DNA from: Melioribacteraceae bacterium | Lineage (GTDB): Bacteria; Bacteroidota; Ignavibacteria; Ignavibacteriales; Melioribacteraceae | Length of the DNA: 64,000 nt | Reading direction: 5' to 3' | Assembly (NCBI GenBank): GCA_019638015.1 | Contig: JAHBUP010000001.1 | Coordinates: forward strand, 3,566,424-3,630,423 | Part shown: one piece after another, positions 18,104 to 28,025 of the stretch | How positions within the stretch are numbered: the first letter of the stretch is position 1 | How the letters are laid out: each line of letters opens with the position of its first letter | Program-made: the position numbers and the translations under genes | The notes under the pieces: generated by a model | The model's database searches: none | What the model saw: the letters and a program-made list of their open reading frames with translations, nothing else | Told to the model about the DNA's origin: nothing

Positions 18104-21091
18104 CTATTTCATAAGCATCATTTTTTTTACCGAAACAAAATCCCCCGCTTGCAAACGATAAAAATACATTCCGGTAGAGAGAGATGAACTAATTGTGAAC
18201 TTCACACTATATGTTCCTGGAGACTGTGCCTCATTCACCAAGTCTGCGACTTCTCTCCCAAGAATATCATATACTTTTAATGATACATGAACATTATCAT
18301 TTCGGTGAGATGATATTGACGAGAAATTTTTATGATTAATTGCGCCTGTTGGTATTACATAACTAATTACTGTTTCGGGATTAAATGGATTTGGATAATT
18401 TTGCATAAGTTCAAATTTATCCGGTAAAGATTTTTCACCAATTAAATTGCTGACTGTACCATCGCCAAATTTTTCAATACCATACCATAAAGTAACATCT
18501 CTGCTCTGATCAAACAAAATTTGGAATTTGTTCGGTGCAATTGGCAGAAGTTTAATTTTCAACGAACTTTTTATTGCTCCTCTTTCATCGAGAGGGTAAA
18601 CATATATCGAATCTGCATTAATATTTGCCAACACTTTTCCTTTTAGAGGATATACCTGAGTTGGCGCGCTTCCCCATTTATTGCTTATTGAAGTATTGGT
18701 AGTATTCCAAACCATGCCGGTATTTTGAATTTTAGACCCAATCGTGATCAATGATAATTCTGAATCTTCGAGAGGTTTATCAACCAAACTAATCCAGCTT
18801 ACCGTACCAAAATCAGAATTGTTCAGATCGAGAATCTGTAGCTTAGTGTTAGCAATATTTTTAGAGTTGACCAGATAACCGGCAATTCCAATATACTTAT
18901 CAGTATTTAGAGAAATCATTCCATCGGTGGTATTGTAAATTATCTCTTCGGTATCAGTTTGGAAAATCGGACCGCTTACTTTAGGCAGAGTGTTAAAATT
19001 AGAAGTTGAGCCAGAAAAATATTTTTTAACTTTTACTGCATGTTTGAGTCCAATCTTTCTATCAAAAAATGAATACCCGTTCCAATTAGCTGCATCATTC
19101 CCGGGAATTGAATATAGAGTATCGCGAGTAAAACTAAGCTCAATGGGACTTACTGAAGGTTTGATATATCCACTTCTGAATGCGTGGGAAACAGAAGGAA
19201 ACTGCGCCATAAGAATTGAATTACGGTTAACTTGAAAGTACCCATTAATTTTATCGATGTTCCACTCATATGGTTCGTCATAAGCAAAATAGATAAGCGC
19301 GTCGGCATCGTTGAAAGCCGAGTAGCCGAGTGAAAATACTGTAGATTCAATATGATATTGATTTGGGAAAGGATGCTGATATTCACTAACAGTAAATGGT
19401 TTTCCAACTTCCGGCACTCCCGTAAATAAAGCCGGAATTGTTCCTCCTTCGGAATTTTTAACCATCGGAGTATTATTTACAGTCCAATCAATTGATGACC
19501 AGGGCTCTTTAGGAAAACTCGGATGGTCCCAATAAGAATGATTATCTACATAATCGGCATCACTCATTGAAGCTAAATCAGCAGGACCAACATTCCAGTT
19601 CGAGCCATTAATAGGGACTTTTACACCCAGTTCATTTTTAAGATATGCTAACATTTCCTTAAAATAATTCCGCTGAACTTCAATATAAAACTCCGACATA
19701 TCCCTCACTCTTTGAGGAGAATATCCTGGACAATCGGCATAGTCCAATCTTGCTATATTTCTGTTTTCAATTTGTTCATTTTCCTTTAATCCAACTACAC
19801 TTGCATATGCAACGCTCACTTCGTCGATCCAAAAACTCCCGGTACTTTTTCCAAGTGCAAAAGAAAGTCTTGCATGCCCGGCATTATTTTCTGAAGCCTT
19901 AACACTAAAAGTAAAAACGTCCCAATTAGTGCCAACAGTAAATGACTTTCCCCCATACCAATTCCAAGGACTCTGATCATTCATCAGAGAAACATTTATC
20001 TCTTTTGGGGAATCTGCGCGAATTGCAAATGATACCGTATAGAGTGAATCTCTTTTTAATGTGATTGTTTGCTGTTTAAATTGAATATTCCAATCGATTC
20101 CCGAAGAATTTGTAACCGTTACTTTGCATGAGCCTGTTCCTCTGAATGTATTTTGGTTATCAACCGAAATTGTTCCGCTTGCTGGAGAATGCTGTTCTAA
20201 AATCCAATTTGTAGTGTTTGTTTCGAAGCTTCCGTTTTTAATTTGTTCTGATGAACTGCTATTTTTTACCCCCTTACTCCAAGCTAACTGTAAAGCGGTT
20301 GTTGAGTTATATTTCTGGGAAATAAAATTGTTAAATAAACTATCAAGCATTTTGGAATATCTTGTCGGAAGTTTTCCCCCTTTATTGATAGGCTTTAACT
20401 GATTATCGCGCCACATTCGATATAAAGAATTTTCATTTGTAATTTCAACCATAGCCATCACCGGGTCATTTACGAGAGATTTTCCGGTATAAGGATTTAC
20501 ATGAGTTAATAATTGTCTCGCATATTCCTTGTGTAAGGATATTATATAGGGATCAAAGAAATTAACTCCTTTTCCAAATTCGGGAAGAGAATCATAGTTA
20601 GCAACCTGATCAAAGATTCTAAATGTCCGCGATACATGAAGATTCATATTAATATAAATTCCATTCTGCTTCAGTGCAGCAATATAATTTTCTAAAAGAT
20701 CGAGATAGGTTGAATTTAATTCACGTGTATATGTTTTTCCCAATAGACTTCTATCAGACCAGGGGTTATCGAGATGATGAAGACGGATAAGATTAAATCC
20801 ATATTTTCTTAATCTGCCCGCTAGTAATCCCGCAATATTTTTTGGAGGAAACGCGGCATCGGCACCACTGTTAGTACCCCAAAACCGTATTCTATTTCCA
20901 TTAACACTAAATTTTCCTTCAGAATCAATTGAGACAAAATCGTTATCCCCAATGGTCTGCTTTGGAAATTTTGGTAAAAATTTTTGAGTCGTGGTGTCGG
21001 TGGAAGGAAGATAAAAGTTGAATCCCCCAGTAAAATTTTGGGAATTGATTTGTGATGAAATCACAAGGACGATAAGGATAAATTTTTTCAT
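18104..21091 (-). CDS. GH-A-clan glycosidase with inserted CBM and T9SS sorting domain
   Basis: A 995-aa secreted enzyme. After a signal peptide (1-18) comes a barrel-like domain with FSVNGNRIRFWGTNSG near 61-76 and GFNLIRLHHLDNP near 98-110. The likely acid/base Glu is in VEITNENSL at about 220 and the likely nucleophile Glu in FTVSEYQHPFP at about 570. Between them, at about 283-430, sits a carbohydrate-binding module of the CBM4/9 type (NGSFETNTTNW to GSFWIDEVSVAY). A C-terminal extra domain is followed by a T9SS type A signal (NYPNPFNPETVISY, about 908-995). The GH family number is not clear: it is cellulase/mannanase-like. It is followed at one base by the EamA transporter gene. Confidence 0.8.
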   Translation of the reverse strand: MKKFILIVLVISSQINSQNFTGGFNFYLPSTDTTTQKFLPKFPKQTIGDNDFVSIDSEGKFSVNGNRIRFWGTNSGADAAFPPKNIAGLLAGRLRKYGFNLIRLHHLDNPWSDRSLLGKTYTRELNSTYLDLLENYIAALKQNGIYINMNLHVSRTFRIFDQVANYDSLPEFGKGVNFFDPYIISLHKEYARQLLTHVNPYTGKSLVNDPVMAMVEITNENSLYRMWRDNQLKPINKGGKLPTRYSKMLDSLFNNFISQKYNSTTALQLAWSKGVKNSSSSEQIKNGSFETNTTNWILEQHSPASGTISVDNQNTFRGTGSCKVTVTNSSGIDWNIQFKQQTITLKRDSLYTVSFAIRADSPKEINVSLMNDQSPWNWYGGKSFTVGTNWDVFTFSVKASENNAGHARLSFALGKSTGSFWIDEVSVAYASVVGLKENEQIENRNIARLDYADCPGYSPQRVRDMSEFYIEVQRNYFKEMLAYLKNELGVKVPINGSNWNVGPADLASMSDADYVDNHSYWDHPSFPKEPWSSIDWTVNNTPMVKNSEGGTIPALFTGVPEVGKPFTVSEYQHPFPNQYHIESTVFSLGYSAFNDADALIYFAYDEPYEWNIDKINGYFQVNRNSILMAQFPSVSHAFRSGYIKPSVSPIELSFTRDTLYSIPGNDAANWNGYSFFDRKIGLKHAVKVKKYFSGSTSNFNTLPKVSGPIFQTDTEEIIYNTTDGMISLNTDKYIGIAGYLVNSKNIANTKLQILDLNNSDFGTVSWISLVDKPLEDSELSLITIGSKIQNTGMVWNTTNTSISNKWGSAPTQVYPLKGKVLANINADSIYVYPLDERGAIKSSLKIKLLPIAPNKFQILFDQSRDVTLWYGIEKFGDGTVSNLIGEKSLPDKFELMQNYPNPFNPETVISYVIPTGAINHKNFSSISSHRNDNVHVSLKVYDILGREVADLVNEAQSPGTYSVKFTISSSLSTGMYFYRLQAGDFVSVKKMMLMK

Positions 21092-21174
21092 GTTCGATTG
21101 ATTTTATATTATTCTTTTAAAAAATAGGCATGATTAAAGAGATTTGAAAATAAAGATATGGTCAATTTTAAATA

Positions 21175-21200
21175 GCCGGATTTGATATTCCAAATCCGGC
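21175..21200 (-). terminator. Terminator of the GH31 gene
   Basis: GCCGGATTTG, a 6-base loop and CAAATCCGGC form a perfect 10-bp stem. It lies 15 bases past the GH31 stop (21216) on the minus strand and is followed there by TATTTAAAATT. Confidence 0.75.
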
Positions 21201-21215
21201 TTAATATTTCACTAA

Positions 21216-24032
21216 TTATTTTCTAACAACTGTTAATTTTTTGCCTGCATATTTTATGACAGCATCCGGTTCCGCCAATAAATTAAACGACTGATTCTCC
21301 TCAGGATTAACAAAATGAATTCTGATATTTCTTTCTTGAAGCATTCCCTTAAAACTACCTTTTCTTTTTTCAATTGTTAATGATTTTGTCTTTTCTAAAT
21401 ATTCAAATCGAATAATAGAAAATGCTCCCTTTTCATAATTAAAATTCACATTTTCATCTTCATATAAATCAAACACGGCATCTTGCCCGGTGTAAATTAA
21501 TAAATCAATCGGGTCTACCGGTTTTTCTGTCACATATTTTATTTCCGGTCCAAAGGGAATTATTGAACCGGCTTTAACAAATATTGGAATTTCTTCATAA
21601 GGCGCATCAACATTTAATCTCTCCCCGCCTTTAAAATACTTTCCACTTTTTAATTCAAACCAATTATTCCCTTTTGGCAAATAGATTTCTCTCCCGCGCG
21701 ATTTATATTCTGTGACGGGATTAATCATTAAAGAAGGACCAAACATAAATTGAGTTCCAATATTCAACACATTTTTATCATTTGGGAAATCCATTACGAG
21801 AGGACGCATAATTGTTCCGTTCTTTTGAGTCACCATTCCGGTAAGAGAATAAATGTATGGCATTAAACGATACCGCAGTTTATTATAATAAACCATTGAT
21901 TCATAAGCAGGATGATCTTCGGGAGCTATGTTATAAATTTCCCGATATGGAAACTGTCCGTGCGAGCGAAACAATGGGAGAAACGCTCCGAGCTGAAACC
22001 AGCGGGTATTTAATTCACGCCATTCGTCAGTATCTTTTTCAGTTTGATTTTCAAATCTTGGCTCAACAGAAAAACCACCAATATCAAATGTCCAATATGG
22101 ATTACCTGACAGAGCAAAATTTAAACCCGCGCTAACTTGTGCTTTTAGATCATACCATCTTGATGCAATATCTCCACTCCATGTTGCCGCGGAATATCTT
22201 TGCTGTCCGGCAAATGCAGATCTTGTTAAAATAAAAACTCTTTTGTTCGGATCAGATTTTCTCTGTCCTTCATAGATTCCTTTCGCGTTCATTAATGAGT
22301 AAGAATTCGCGTAACGGAATGCGGAGCCAAGTGCAGTTGGTCCCATTCTTAATATTCTCTCATTATCTGATAGATTACTTTGAAGATCCGGTTCGGTTGC
22401 GTCGAGCCACCATGCATCAAATCCTTTACTAAATAATTTATCATCAATCTGATTCCAAAATAATTTTCTAGCGCCTTCATCGTAAGCATCATAAAAAGTT
22501 GAAACATATCCTGGACCCACCCAATCTTTTTGCCCAACTTCAACATTACGTTTATATAGCCAGCCTTTCTCATTAAAGGTATTATAGTTTTCTGTTCCTA
22601 CATAAAATTTCGGCCAGACAGAAATCATGATATTAGTATTTAATTTATCATGAAGTTCTTTGTTCATTGCGAGGGGATCCGGAAATCTGTTCAAATCAAA
22701 ATCATGATCTCCCCATTTATCTTCCGGCCAGTAAAACCAATCCTGTACAATATTATCTATTGGAATATTTCTCTTTCTATATTCACGAACTACATCAAGC
22801 AGCTCATCTTGAGATTTATAACGCTCTCGACTCTGCCAAAAACCCATAGCCCATTTCGGCATCATTGGAGCTTTGCCGGTTATTGTTCGGTATCCGTTTA
22901 TTACTTCATCAAGATTGTCACCATAAATAAAATAATAATCGATTTGATCAGCAACTTCAGACCATAATGAAAAAGTTTTTTGAAAATCTTCTTTTGAGGG
23001 AGATAAATATTTCAAACCTAGGAAAGCTTCACCGAAAGCCGGAATCCATTCAATTCTTATTTTATATTCTATTCCCTTTTTCATATCTAGATTTACAATT
23101 CTCGTCCAGGGCATCCAACCTTGTCGCCACGATTCTACAACCAAAGAATCATTAATATAAAAATAGGCGTATCCGCTCGAGTAAAATCTGAATTCATGAT
23201 TACCATCTTCTTGAGAAGATAATGTTGTAGTAAATCTGGCACTCCCTTTATTATAGTCAAATCCCTCGGGAAGTTTTGGTTTATCTTCAATGAAGTTATA
23301 TGGAATATTATCTTCATTTCTTGTAATTAGTGGTACTTCGAAATTTCTATCCTGGAAGTATTCAGCCTTTATTTGATTTGAATTTAACAGAGGATTAATT
23401 TCAGCATAATCGCGCACATCGCCGAATTTAGTTCGTGAGTTATTATCCCACAATATTCCATAATTTTTACTCGAAGTTAGGAATGGGATTATATCAATAA
23501 CATTGTATTGCCATAAATCAACATTTTTTCCTTTGTAATTAAAAAAATCATTCTGATGGGCGCCCAAACCATAAAACGCCTCATCATCGGCACTATTAAA
23601 TATTTGTCTAACATTAAAAGTTGTTTCTCCAAAAACTTCAGCAGTTTTTATTTCTCTTTCTTTCTCTGATGTAATTTCATTCCCCTTTTTATCATAATAT
23701 TTAATTATGCCGGTAGATTTTTCAATCTTAACATCTAGTTTTTTTGTGGAAATAATCAGCTCATCCGGAAATTCTTTTAAGTTCCATTTTGTTTTTTCCC
23801 ACTTTTCTTTACTAACCATCAAACTTTTTCTTGAGGAGAAATCATTACCTTTAACAGCGGTAACATGAATAATCTCATCGGTGCAGACTTGAATTTTAAT
23901 TTGATCGGCTCCATAGACAGATGCCGGAAGTAGAAGTTTTATTCCATCCTTAAGTTTTTCATAACTCACGCCGGCGGGAAAGACTTCAGTTGAAATTAAA
24001 ATTATAAATAATAGACTAATAATTTTTTTCAT
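21216..24032 (-). CDS. Glycoside hydrolase family 31 enzyme with PA14 domain (probable alpha-xylosidase)
   Basis: A 938-aa exported GH31 enzyme. I start at ATG 24030-24032, which gives a signal peptide (MKKIISLLFIILISTEVFPAG) and has GAGG eight bases upstream; 18 extra upstream codons are unlikely. The N-terminal sandwich contains FYGLGAHQND. A PA14 domain (about 219-347) is inserted before the barrel. The nucleophile Asp is in WWLDATEPD at about 544 and the acid/base Asp in TWSGDIASRW at about 621; HGQFPYREIY follows. The PA14-GH31 layout is known from bacterial alpha-xylosidases acting on xyloglucan oligosaccharides (Cellvibrio Xyl31A). Alpha-glucosidase activity is the alternative. It has its own terminator. 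Confidence 0.9.
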   Translation of the reverse strand: MKKIISLLFIILISTEVFPAGVSYEKLKDGIKLLLPASVYGADQIKIQVCTDEIIHVTAVKGNDFSSRKSLMVSKEKWEKTKWNLKEFPDELIISTKKLDVKIEKSTGIIKYYDKKGNEITSEKEREIKTAEVFGETTFNVRQIFNSADDEAFYGLGAHQNDFFNYKGKNVDLWQYNVIDIIPFLTSSKNYGILWDNNSRTKFGDVRDYAEINPLLNSNQIKAEYFQDRNFEVPLITRNEDNIPYNFIEDKPKLPEGFDYNKGSARFTTTLSSQEDGNHEFRFYSSGYAYFYINDSLVVESWRQGWMPWTRIVNLDMKKGIEYKIRIEWIPAFGEAFLGLKYLSPSKEDFQKTFSLWSEVADQIDYYFIYGDNLDEVINGYRTITGKAPMMPKWAMGFWQSRERYKSQDELLDVVREYRKRNIPIDNIVQDWFYWPEDKWGDHDFDLNRFPDPLAMNKELHDKLNTNIMISVWPKFYVGTENYNTFNEKGWLYKRNVEVGQKDWVGPGYVSTFYDAYDEGARKLFWNQIDDKLFSKGFDAWWLDATEPDLQSNLSDNERILRMGPTALGSAFRYANSYSLMNAKGIYEGQRKSDPNKRVFILTRSAFAGQQRYSAATWSGDIASRWYDLKAQVSAGLNFALSGNPYWTFDIGGFSVEPRFENQTEKDTDEWRELNTRWFQLGAFLPLFRSHGQFPYREIYNIAPEDHPAYESMVYYNKLRYRLMPYIYSLTGMVTQKNGTIMRPLVMDFPNDKNVLNIGTQFMFGPSLMINPVTEYKSRGREIYLPKGNNWFELKSGKYFKGGERLNVDAPYEEIPIFVKAGSIIPFGPEIKYVTEKPVDPIDLLIYTGQDAVFDLYEDENVNFNYEKGAFSIIRFEYLEKTKSLTIEKRKGSFKGMLQERNIRIHFVNPEENQSFNLLAEPDAVIKYAGKKLTVVRK

Positions 24033-24176
24033 GTTACAATCCTCAAAATGTTTAACGTATAACTTTTCTAAGACCATTATAATCAAATGTAGAATGCCAT
24101 ATGCAACCTATCCCACATTTTATCAGAAAATCGGGGATAGTAAACAACACTATTTTCTTAACATTTTGTGCTATCA

Positions 24177-24851
24177 TCATGAATTATGAAGCGCGTTTTC
24201 CAAATATTGTGTTAGAGGAACCCCAGCATTGTAATAATCGAAAAGAATATCGCTCAACTCATCACTCATAATTAACGATTTATTTAATTCAGCACGGGAA
24301 TAGAACTGCATATTATAAATTAAAGGCTGAACAATTGCCGCTTCGGTTAAATCCGGAGGTAACCTTTTCGATTTTGTCCCTAAAATTTCATTACCGAATT
24401 TCTCCACAAACCTTTTATTCAGTATTACTTTATTAAACTCTTTGATATTACCCGCTATTTTACTCCTAATTTTTGCAAGTCCCTCTTTATCAACATTATA
24501 TAATCCCGTATAAACATTTATCCCTTTATGATTCAATTCAAAATAAAAACCGGGATCGTTTAAAGCTTTTCTTCCACCATGAGAAACCAACGCAGAGCAA
24601 TAAGTTTTGTAAGGGGTTTTGTCTTTCGAGAAACGGATATCCCTATAAATTCGGAAAATGCACTCCTTGGGATCTGATAAAGTTAATGGATCATCAAAAC
24701 TGATTCTAGTGAGCAGTTCACCAACAAGATTAAAGAATGGTTCTTTGATATTCTTTTCATATCTGGGTTCATTCTCTGTAAACCATTCTCTGTTATTATT
24801 GTTTTCAAGTTCTTTAAAGAATTTTACAAAATCTTTTGAAAAGTATGCCAC
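24177..24851 (-). CDS. DUF2461 family protein
   Basis: A 224-aa protein of the DUF2461 family (TIGR02453). Marks are FFKELENNNNREWFTEN at the N-terminus, RIYRDIRFSKDKTPYKTYCSA near 67-85, and GGRKALNDPGFYFEL following. Length is typical. The start is a GTG with GAGG seven bases upstream. The function of the family is unknown. It is divergent from the HAD phosphatase gene. Confidence 0.88.
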   Translation of the reverse strand: MAYFSKDFVKFFKELENNNNREWFTENEPRYEKNIKEPFFNLVGELLTRISFDDPLTLSDPKECIFRIYRDIRFSKDKTPYKTYCSALVSHGGRKALNDPGFYFELNHKGINVYTGLYNVDKEGLAKIRSKIAGNIKEFNKVILNKRFVEKFGNEILGTKSKRLPPDLTEAAIVQPLIYNMQFYSRAELNKSLIMSDELSDILFDYYNAGVPLTQYLENALHNS

Positions 24852-24916
24852 TATTCAACCTCACAATAAAATTATTTTTATTTTGTGCATGCAATTTTAA
24901 CAATAATGAGAAATTA

Positions 24917-25555
24917 ATGCTTGAAAAATACAAACACGTAATCTGGGATTGGAATGGCACAATTCTTAATGATGTTGAGTTCGCGGTAGAATTGATTAAT
25001 CACCTTTTGATAGAGAGAAATTTACCTTCCCTTACTGTCGAAAAGTATAAAAGTATTTTTACAATTCCTGTTAAAGATTATTACGCTAAAGCCGGCTTTG
25101 ATTTTTCTATTGAGTCATTCGAAGTTGTTGGTAAAAAGTGGATAGATAATTATGAAAAAGGAAAATTGAGCTGCAGTCTGTATGATGGTGTAACCGATAT
25201 TATTAAGAGAATAAACTCGCTTAGAATCGGGCAATCTGTTTTATCAGGATACAAGCAAAATACACTTGAAGATATTGTAAAGCATTATCAACTCTCTCCT
25301 TACTTCGATCATATTTTAGGATTGGATAATATTTACGCAGGAGGAAAGATGCACCGGGGAATTGATTTAATGAAAGAACTGAATCTTGAAAAAGGAGAAT
25401 CATTAATGATTGGTGATATGGTTCATGACTGTGAAGTAGCTATGGAAATTGGGGCTGATTGTATTTTACTAGCCAACGGTCATCAAAGCAGAGAAGCATT
25501 AGAAACATGCGGTGTACCGGTAATAAATGATATTAGAGAATTATTAACCCTCTAA
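24917..25555 (+). CDS. HAD-superfamily hydrolase (phosphoglycolate-phosphatase-like)
   Basis: A 212-aa HAD hydrolase with a four-helix cap. Motif I is VIWDWNGTILND, with the nucleophile Asp at about 11; the second position of DxDxT is Asn, a variant seen in part of this superfamily. Motif II is around SVLSGYKQNT, and motif IV is MIGDMVHDCEVAMEIGADCILLANGHQS. I place the start at ATG 24917, since the 27 codons upstream would overlap the divergent DUF2461 gene and have no family similarity. A phosphoglycolate or related small-phosphate phosphatase role is likely, with the substrate open. Confidence 0.82.
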   Translation: MLEKYKHVIWDWNGTILNDVEFAVELINHLLIERNLPSLTVEKYKSIFTIPVKDYYAKAGFDFSIESFEVVGKKWIDNYEKGKLSCSLYDGVTDIIKRINSLRIGQSVLSGYKQNTLEDIVKHYQLSPYFDHILGLDNIYAGGKMHRGIDLMKELNLEKGESLMIGDMVHDCEVAMEIGADCILLANGHQSREALETCGVPVINDIRELLTL

Positions 25556-25586
25556 TAATATTTAAAATGTGGAATTTAAACTGATA

Positions 25587-27029
25587 TTAGTTTTTCAATA
25601 CGTGGCGGTAACATTCGTTAACCCAATTCCATGCGCGTATTATATGTCTTTCCTCCTGTCTTATACCTGAAATTACTAACCGAATCGTAAAAATCCCATT
25701 AAGTTTTGTGTGTGTTAAAAAGAATTCACCAGTTGAATTGATTTGTGATAATAGTTTTTCATTAAAAGTATTTAGTTGAGATTCATCAAAGTCAGCAACT
25801 ACCGCCCTAAAACAAACAGTACTAAAATTTACAGGAGCGAGCAACTCAAAATTATTATCTTCATCAATAAATTTGGCAAAACGATTTGCTATTCGGATGT
25901 GCTCGGCAATTCTTTCTTTTAATCCGGCAATCCCAAAATATCTTATTACAAACCAAAGTTTTAACGCACGAAACCTTCTGCCCAGTTGAAGCCCATAATC
26001 CATATAATTTTCTACTTGCGAATCCTCGCTACTCTTCAGGTATTCTGGTATTAGAGAAAATGCTCGTTTTAATATTTCCGGTTTTCTAATAAATAGAGTA
26101 CTTAAATCGATTGGCACAAATAACCATTTATGAGGATTCGAAACAATAGAATCAGCTTTATCCCAGCCTTTAAAAAAATGTCTGCATTCCGGCAGCATAG
26201 CGGTTACACCGGCATACGCCGCGTCAACGTGAAGCCATATATTTTCTTTATTGCAGAATTCTGCTATCTCCTCAACTGGATCAACTGAGGTACTCGATGT
26301 TGTACCAATTGTTGCAACAACACACATCGGCACTATTCCGGATTTGCGATCTTCATCTATAGCAACTTTAAGTCTCTCAACAATCATAGAAAATTTTGAA
26401 TCGCACTCAATTTTCTTGATTCCATCCAATCCTATTCCCAATGATAATGCGCTTTTTTCAATTGATGAGTGGGCATGCTCGGAACAATAAACTCGAAGTT
26501 TCGGGATTCCGCTCATTCCCTTTTCCCTAATTCCCAAATTCAAATACTCCCGAGCACAAGCCAATGCGTGAAATGAACTAATTGACGCGGTATCATAAAT
26601 CATCCCCAAATAATTTTCCGGAAGTGCAAGCATTTTTCGGTACCATATTAATACTGTCTGTTCAAGTTCTGTTAGAGCAGGAGATGATTTCCACACCATT
26701 CCATTAACATTGAAAGCTGAGCTTATGATATCTGCGAGTATTCCGGGTCCACTAGCGGTAGAAGCAAAGTAAGCCATAAATTTTGGATGCTGCCAATGAG
26801 TGATTCCGGGCAATATTATATTGTTCAAGTCTGCAATAATATCATTAAAACTTTCCGGATCTGACGGTGCTTCCTGAGGTAATTTATTTTTAATATCTCC
26901 GGGAGTAACACTTGGCAATACAGAAAGGGCTTCGAGATTATCGAGATAATTGGCAGACCAATCAATTAGTTTATAACCCACCTCTTTAAACTCGGGTGAG
27001 GGCATGTCGAGATTATTTTTTTCTTTCAT
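25587..27029 (-). CDS. PLP-dependent group II decarboxylase (aromatic-L-amino-acid decarboxylase-like)
   Basis: A 480-aa PLP enzyme of decarboxylase group II. The cofactor Lys is in SNPHKWLFV at about 301, the Asp that binds the pyridine nitrogen is in HVDAAYAG at about 269, and the family's N-terminal ITHWQHPKFMAYF (about 76-88) and YCSEHAHSSIEK (about 181-192) are intact. These are closest to tyrosine/tryptophan/DOPA decarboxylases, not glutamate decarboxylase. It would convert an aromatic amino acid to an amine and CO2 in the cytoplasm. The start lies one base from the stop of the alpha/beta hydrolase gene upstream, so they are one operon. Confidence 0.88.
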   Translation of the reverse strand: MKEKNNLDMPSPEFKEVGYKLIDWSANYLDNLEALSVLPSVTPGDIKNKLPQEAPSDPESFNDIIADLNNIILPGITHWQHPKFMAYFASTASGPGILADIISSAFNVNGMVWKSSPALTELEQTVLIWYRKMLALPENYLGMIYDTASISSFHALACAREYLNLGIREKGMSGIPKLRVYCSEHAHSSIEKSALSLGIGLDGIKKIECDSKFSMIVERLKVAIDEDRKSGIVPMCVVATIGTTSSTSVDPVEEIAEFCNKENIWLHVDAAYAGVTAMLPECRHFFKGWDKADSIVSNPHKWLFVPIDLSTLFIRKPEILKRAFSLIPEYLKSSEDSQVENYMDYGLQLGRRFRALKLWFVIRYFGIAGLKERIAEHIRIANRFAKFIDEDNNFELLAPVNFSTVCFRAVVADFDESQLNTFNEKLLSQINSTGEFFLTHTKLNGIFTIRLVISGIRQEERHIIRAWNWVNECYRHVLKN

Positions 27030-27030
27030 A

Positions 27031-27885
27031 TTAAAACTGAATTTTATTTATCCAATTATAAATTATAGTCATAAGCTCAATCCGTTTATCCGAAAATGAA
27101 TGCCCTGTTTCAAGAATATGTACTTCAGTATTTGGATTGGCTTCCAATAAATTTTCGGATAAAGGATAATGATGGATTTGCAGCGGAGCAATTGAATCGT
27201 ATTTTGCTCCGAACAATAAAATATTTTTTTTCGCAAATGATTTTAGATGGTTTAATAAATTCCAATCAGCTTTATTTTCGATCAATTCATTTAATAAATT
27301 TTCGGCAGATTCATTGTTAACATAATTCATCGCGTCAATCATTTGAGAAGCAGAATAACTTTTTATTTCTTTATTAGATTCCAATATTTGTCCAAACATT
27401 CCGGCATTAAATGGAGCTATTGCGATGATATTTTTTACATAATCGTAATTTATTGAACTGTACAGTGCCGAAAAGCCTCCCATGCTATATCCTAGCATAA
27501 CAATTTTTTTTCGATCAACACGAAATTTTTCAAGGCAAATATCACTAACTAAAAAATCTAAGGCCGCTTTAGTATCGCTAACTATATTTTGAAAAGAGTA
27601 GCTGCCATCACTTCCCCATGAACCACTATAATTAAACCCCATCACATTAAATCCATACCGCTGAAACATTCGGGCAATGTCGTGATTTTTTTCATTGCCG
27701 GGAAAACCATTCAGCATTAACACTGTTGGCTTAATACTCTCTCCCGATGCAATAAACATTGTTCCAAATAATTTACTTTCGCCATTAAAAAACTTTAAAG
27801 GTGACATAGTTGCCGGAAAGTTTTTATCCGGTGGAGCGTCTTCATAAATGGGATTAAACTCTTTGAGGTTCATATTATCTTTCAT
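27031..27885 (-). CDS. Alpha/beta hydrolase
   Basis: A 284-aa cytosolic alpha/beta-hydrolase. The oxyanion region is LMLNGFPGNEKNHD (about 57-70), the nucleophile elbow is LGYSMGGFS with Ser at about 134, and the catalytic His is in LETGHSFSDKR near the end. There is no signal peptide. It is close to the DUF-like dienelactone hydrolase/S9 peptidase type, which cleaves small esters or peptides; no exact substrate. It is first in a two-gene operon with the aromatic-amino-acid decarboxylase, and is divergent from proS. Confidence 0.83.
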   Translation of the reverse strand: MKDNMNLKEFNPIYEDAPPDKNFPATMSPLKFFNGESKLFGTMFIASGESIKPTVLMLNGFPGNEKNHDIARMFQRYGFNVMGFNYSGSWGSDGSYSFQNIVSDTKAALDFLVSDICLEKFRVDRKKIVMLGYSMGGFSALYSSINYDYVKNIIAIAPFNAGMFGQILESNKEIKSYSASQMIDAMNYVNNESAENLLNELIENKADWNLLNHLKSFAKKNILLFGAKYDSIAPLQIHHYPLSENLLEANPNTEVHILETGHSFSDKRIELMTIIYNWINKIQF

Positions 27886-27987
27886 AATTCTCGGTGATTG
27901 TAATTTAATTTGGCCAAGTCAAAAATAGAGATAATTAATGATGTATAAAATTTAATAAAGCTTTTTTCCATTTAGCACCTCATTTCT

Positions 27988-27995
27988 TATCTTTG
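27988..27995 (+). promoter_or_regulatory. Candidate -7 promoter element of proS (TATCTTTG)
   Basis: TATCTTTG matches the Bacteroidota -7 consensus TAnnTTTG and lies 30 bases before the proS ATG, giving a leader of about 25 nt. The same TATCTTTGCCC occurs upstream of the gene at 47489. No clear -33 TTTG partner at the usual spacing. Confidence 0.45.
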
Positions 27996-28025
27996 CCCAA
28001 CATTTAATAATAATAAGTTAATAAT

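Noticed and set aside
24033-24086. 18-codon N-terminal extension of the GH31 enzyme
   Set aside because: The internal ATG at 24032 has GAGG at good spacing and begins a signal peptide; the extension has neither.
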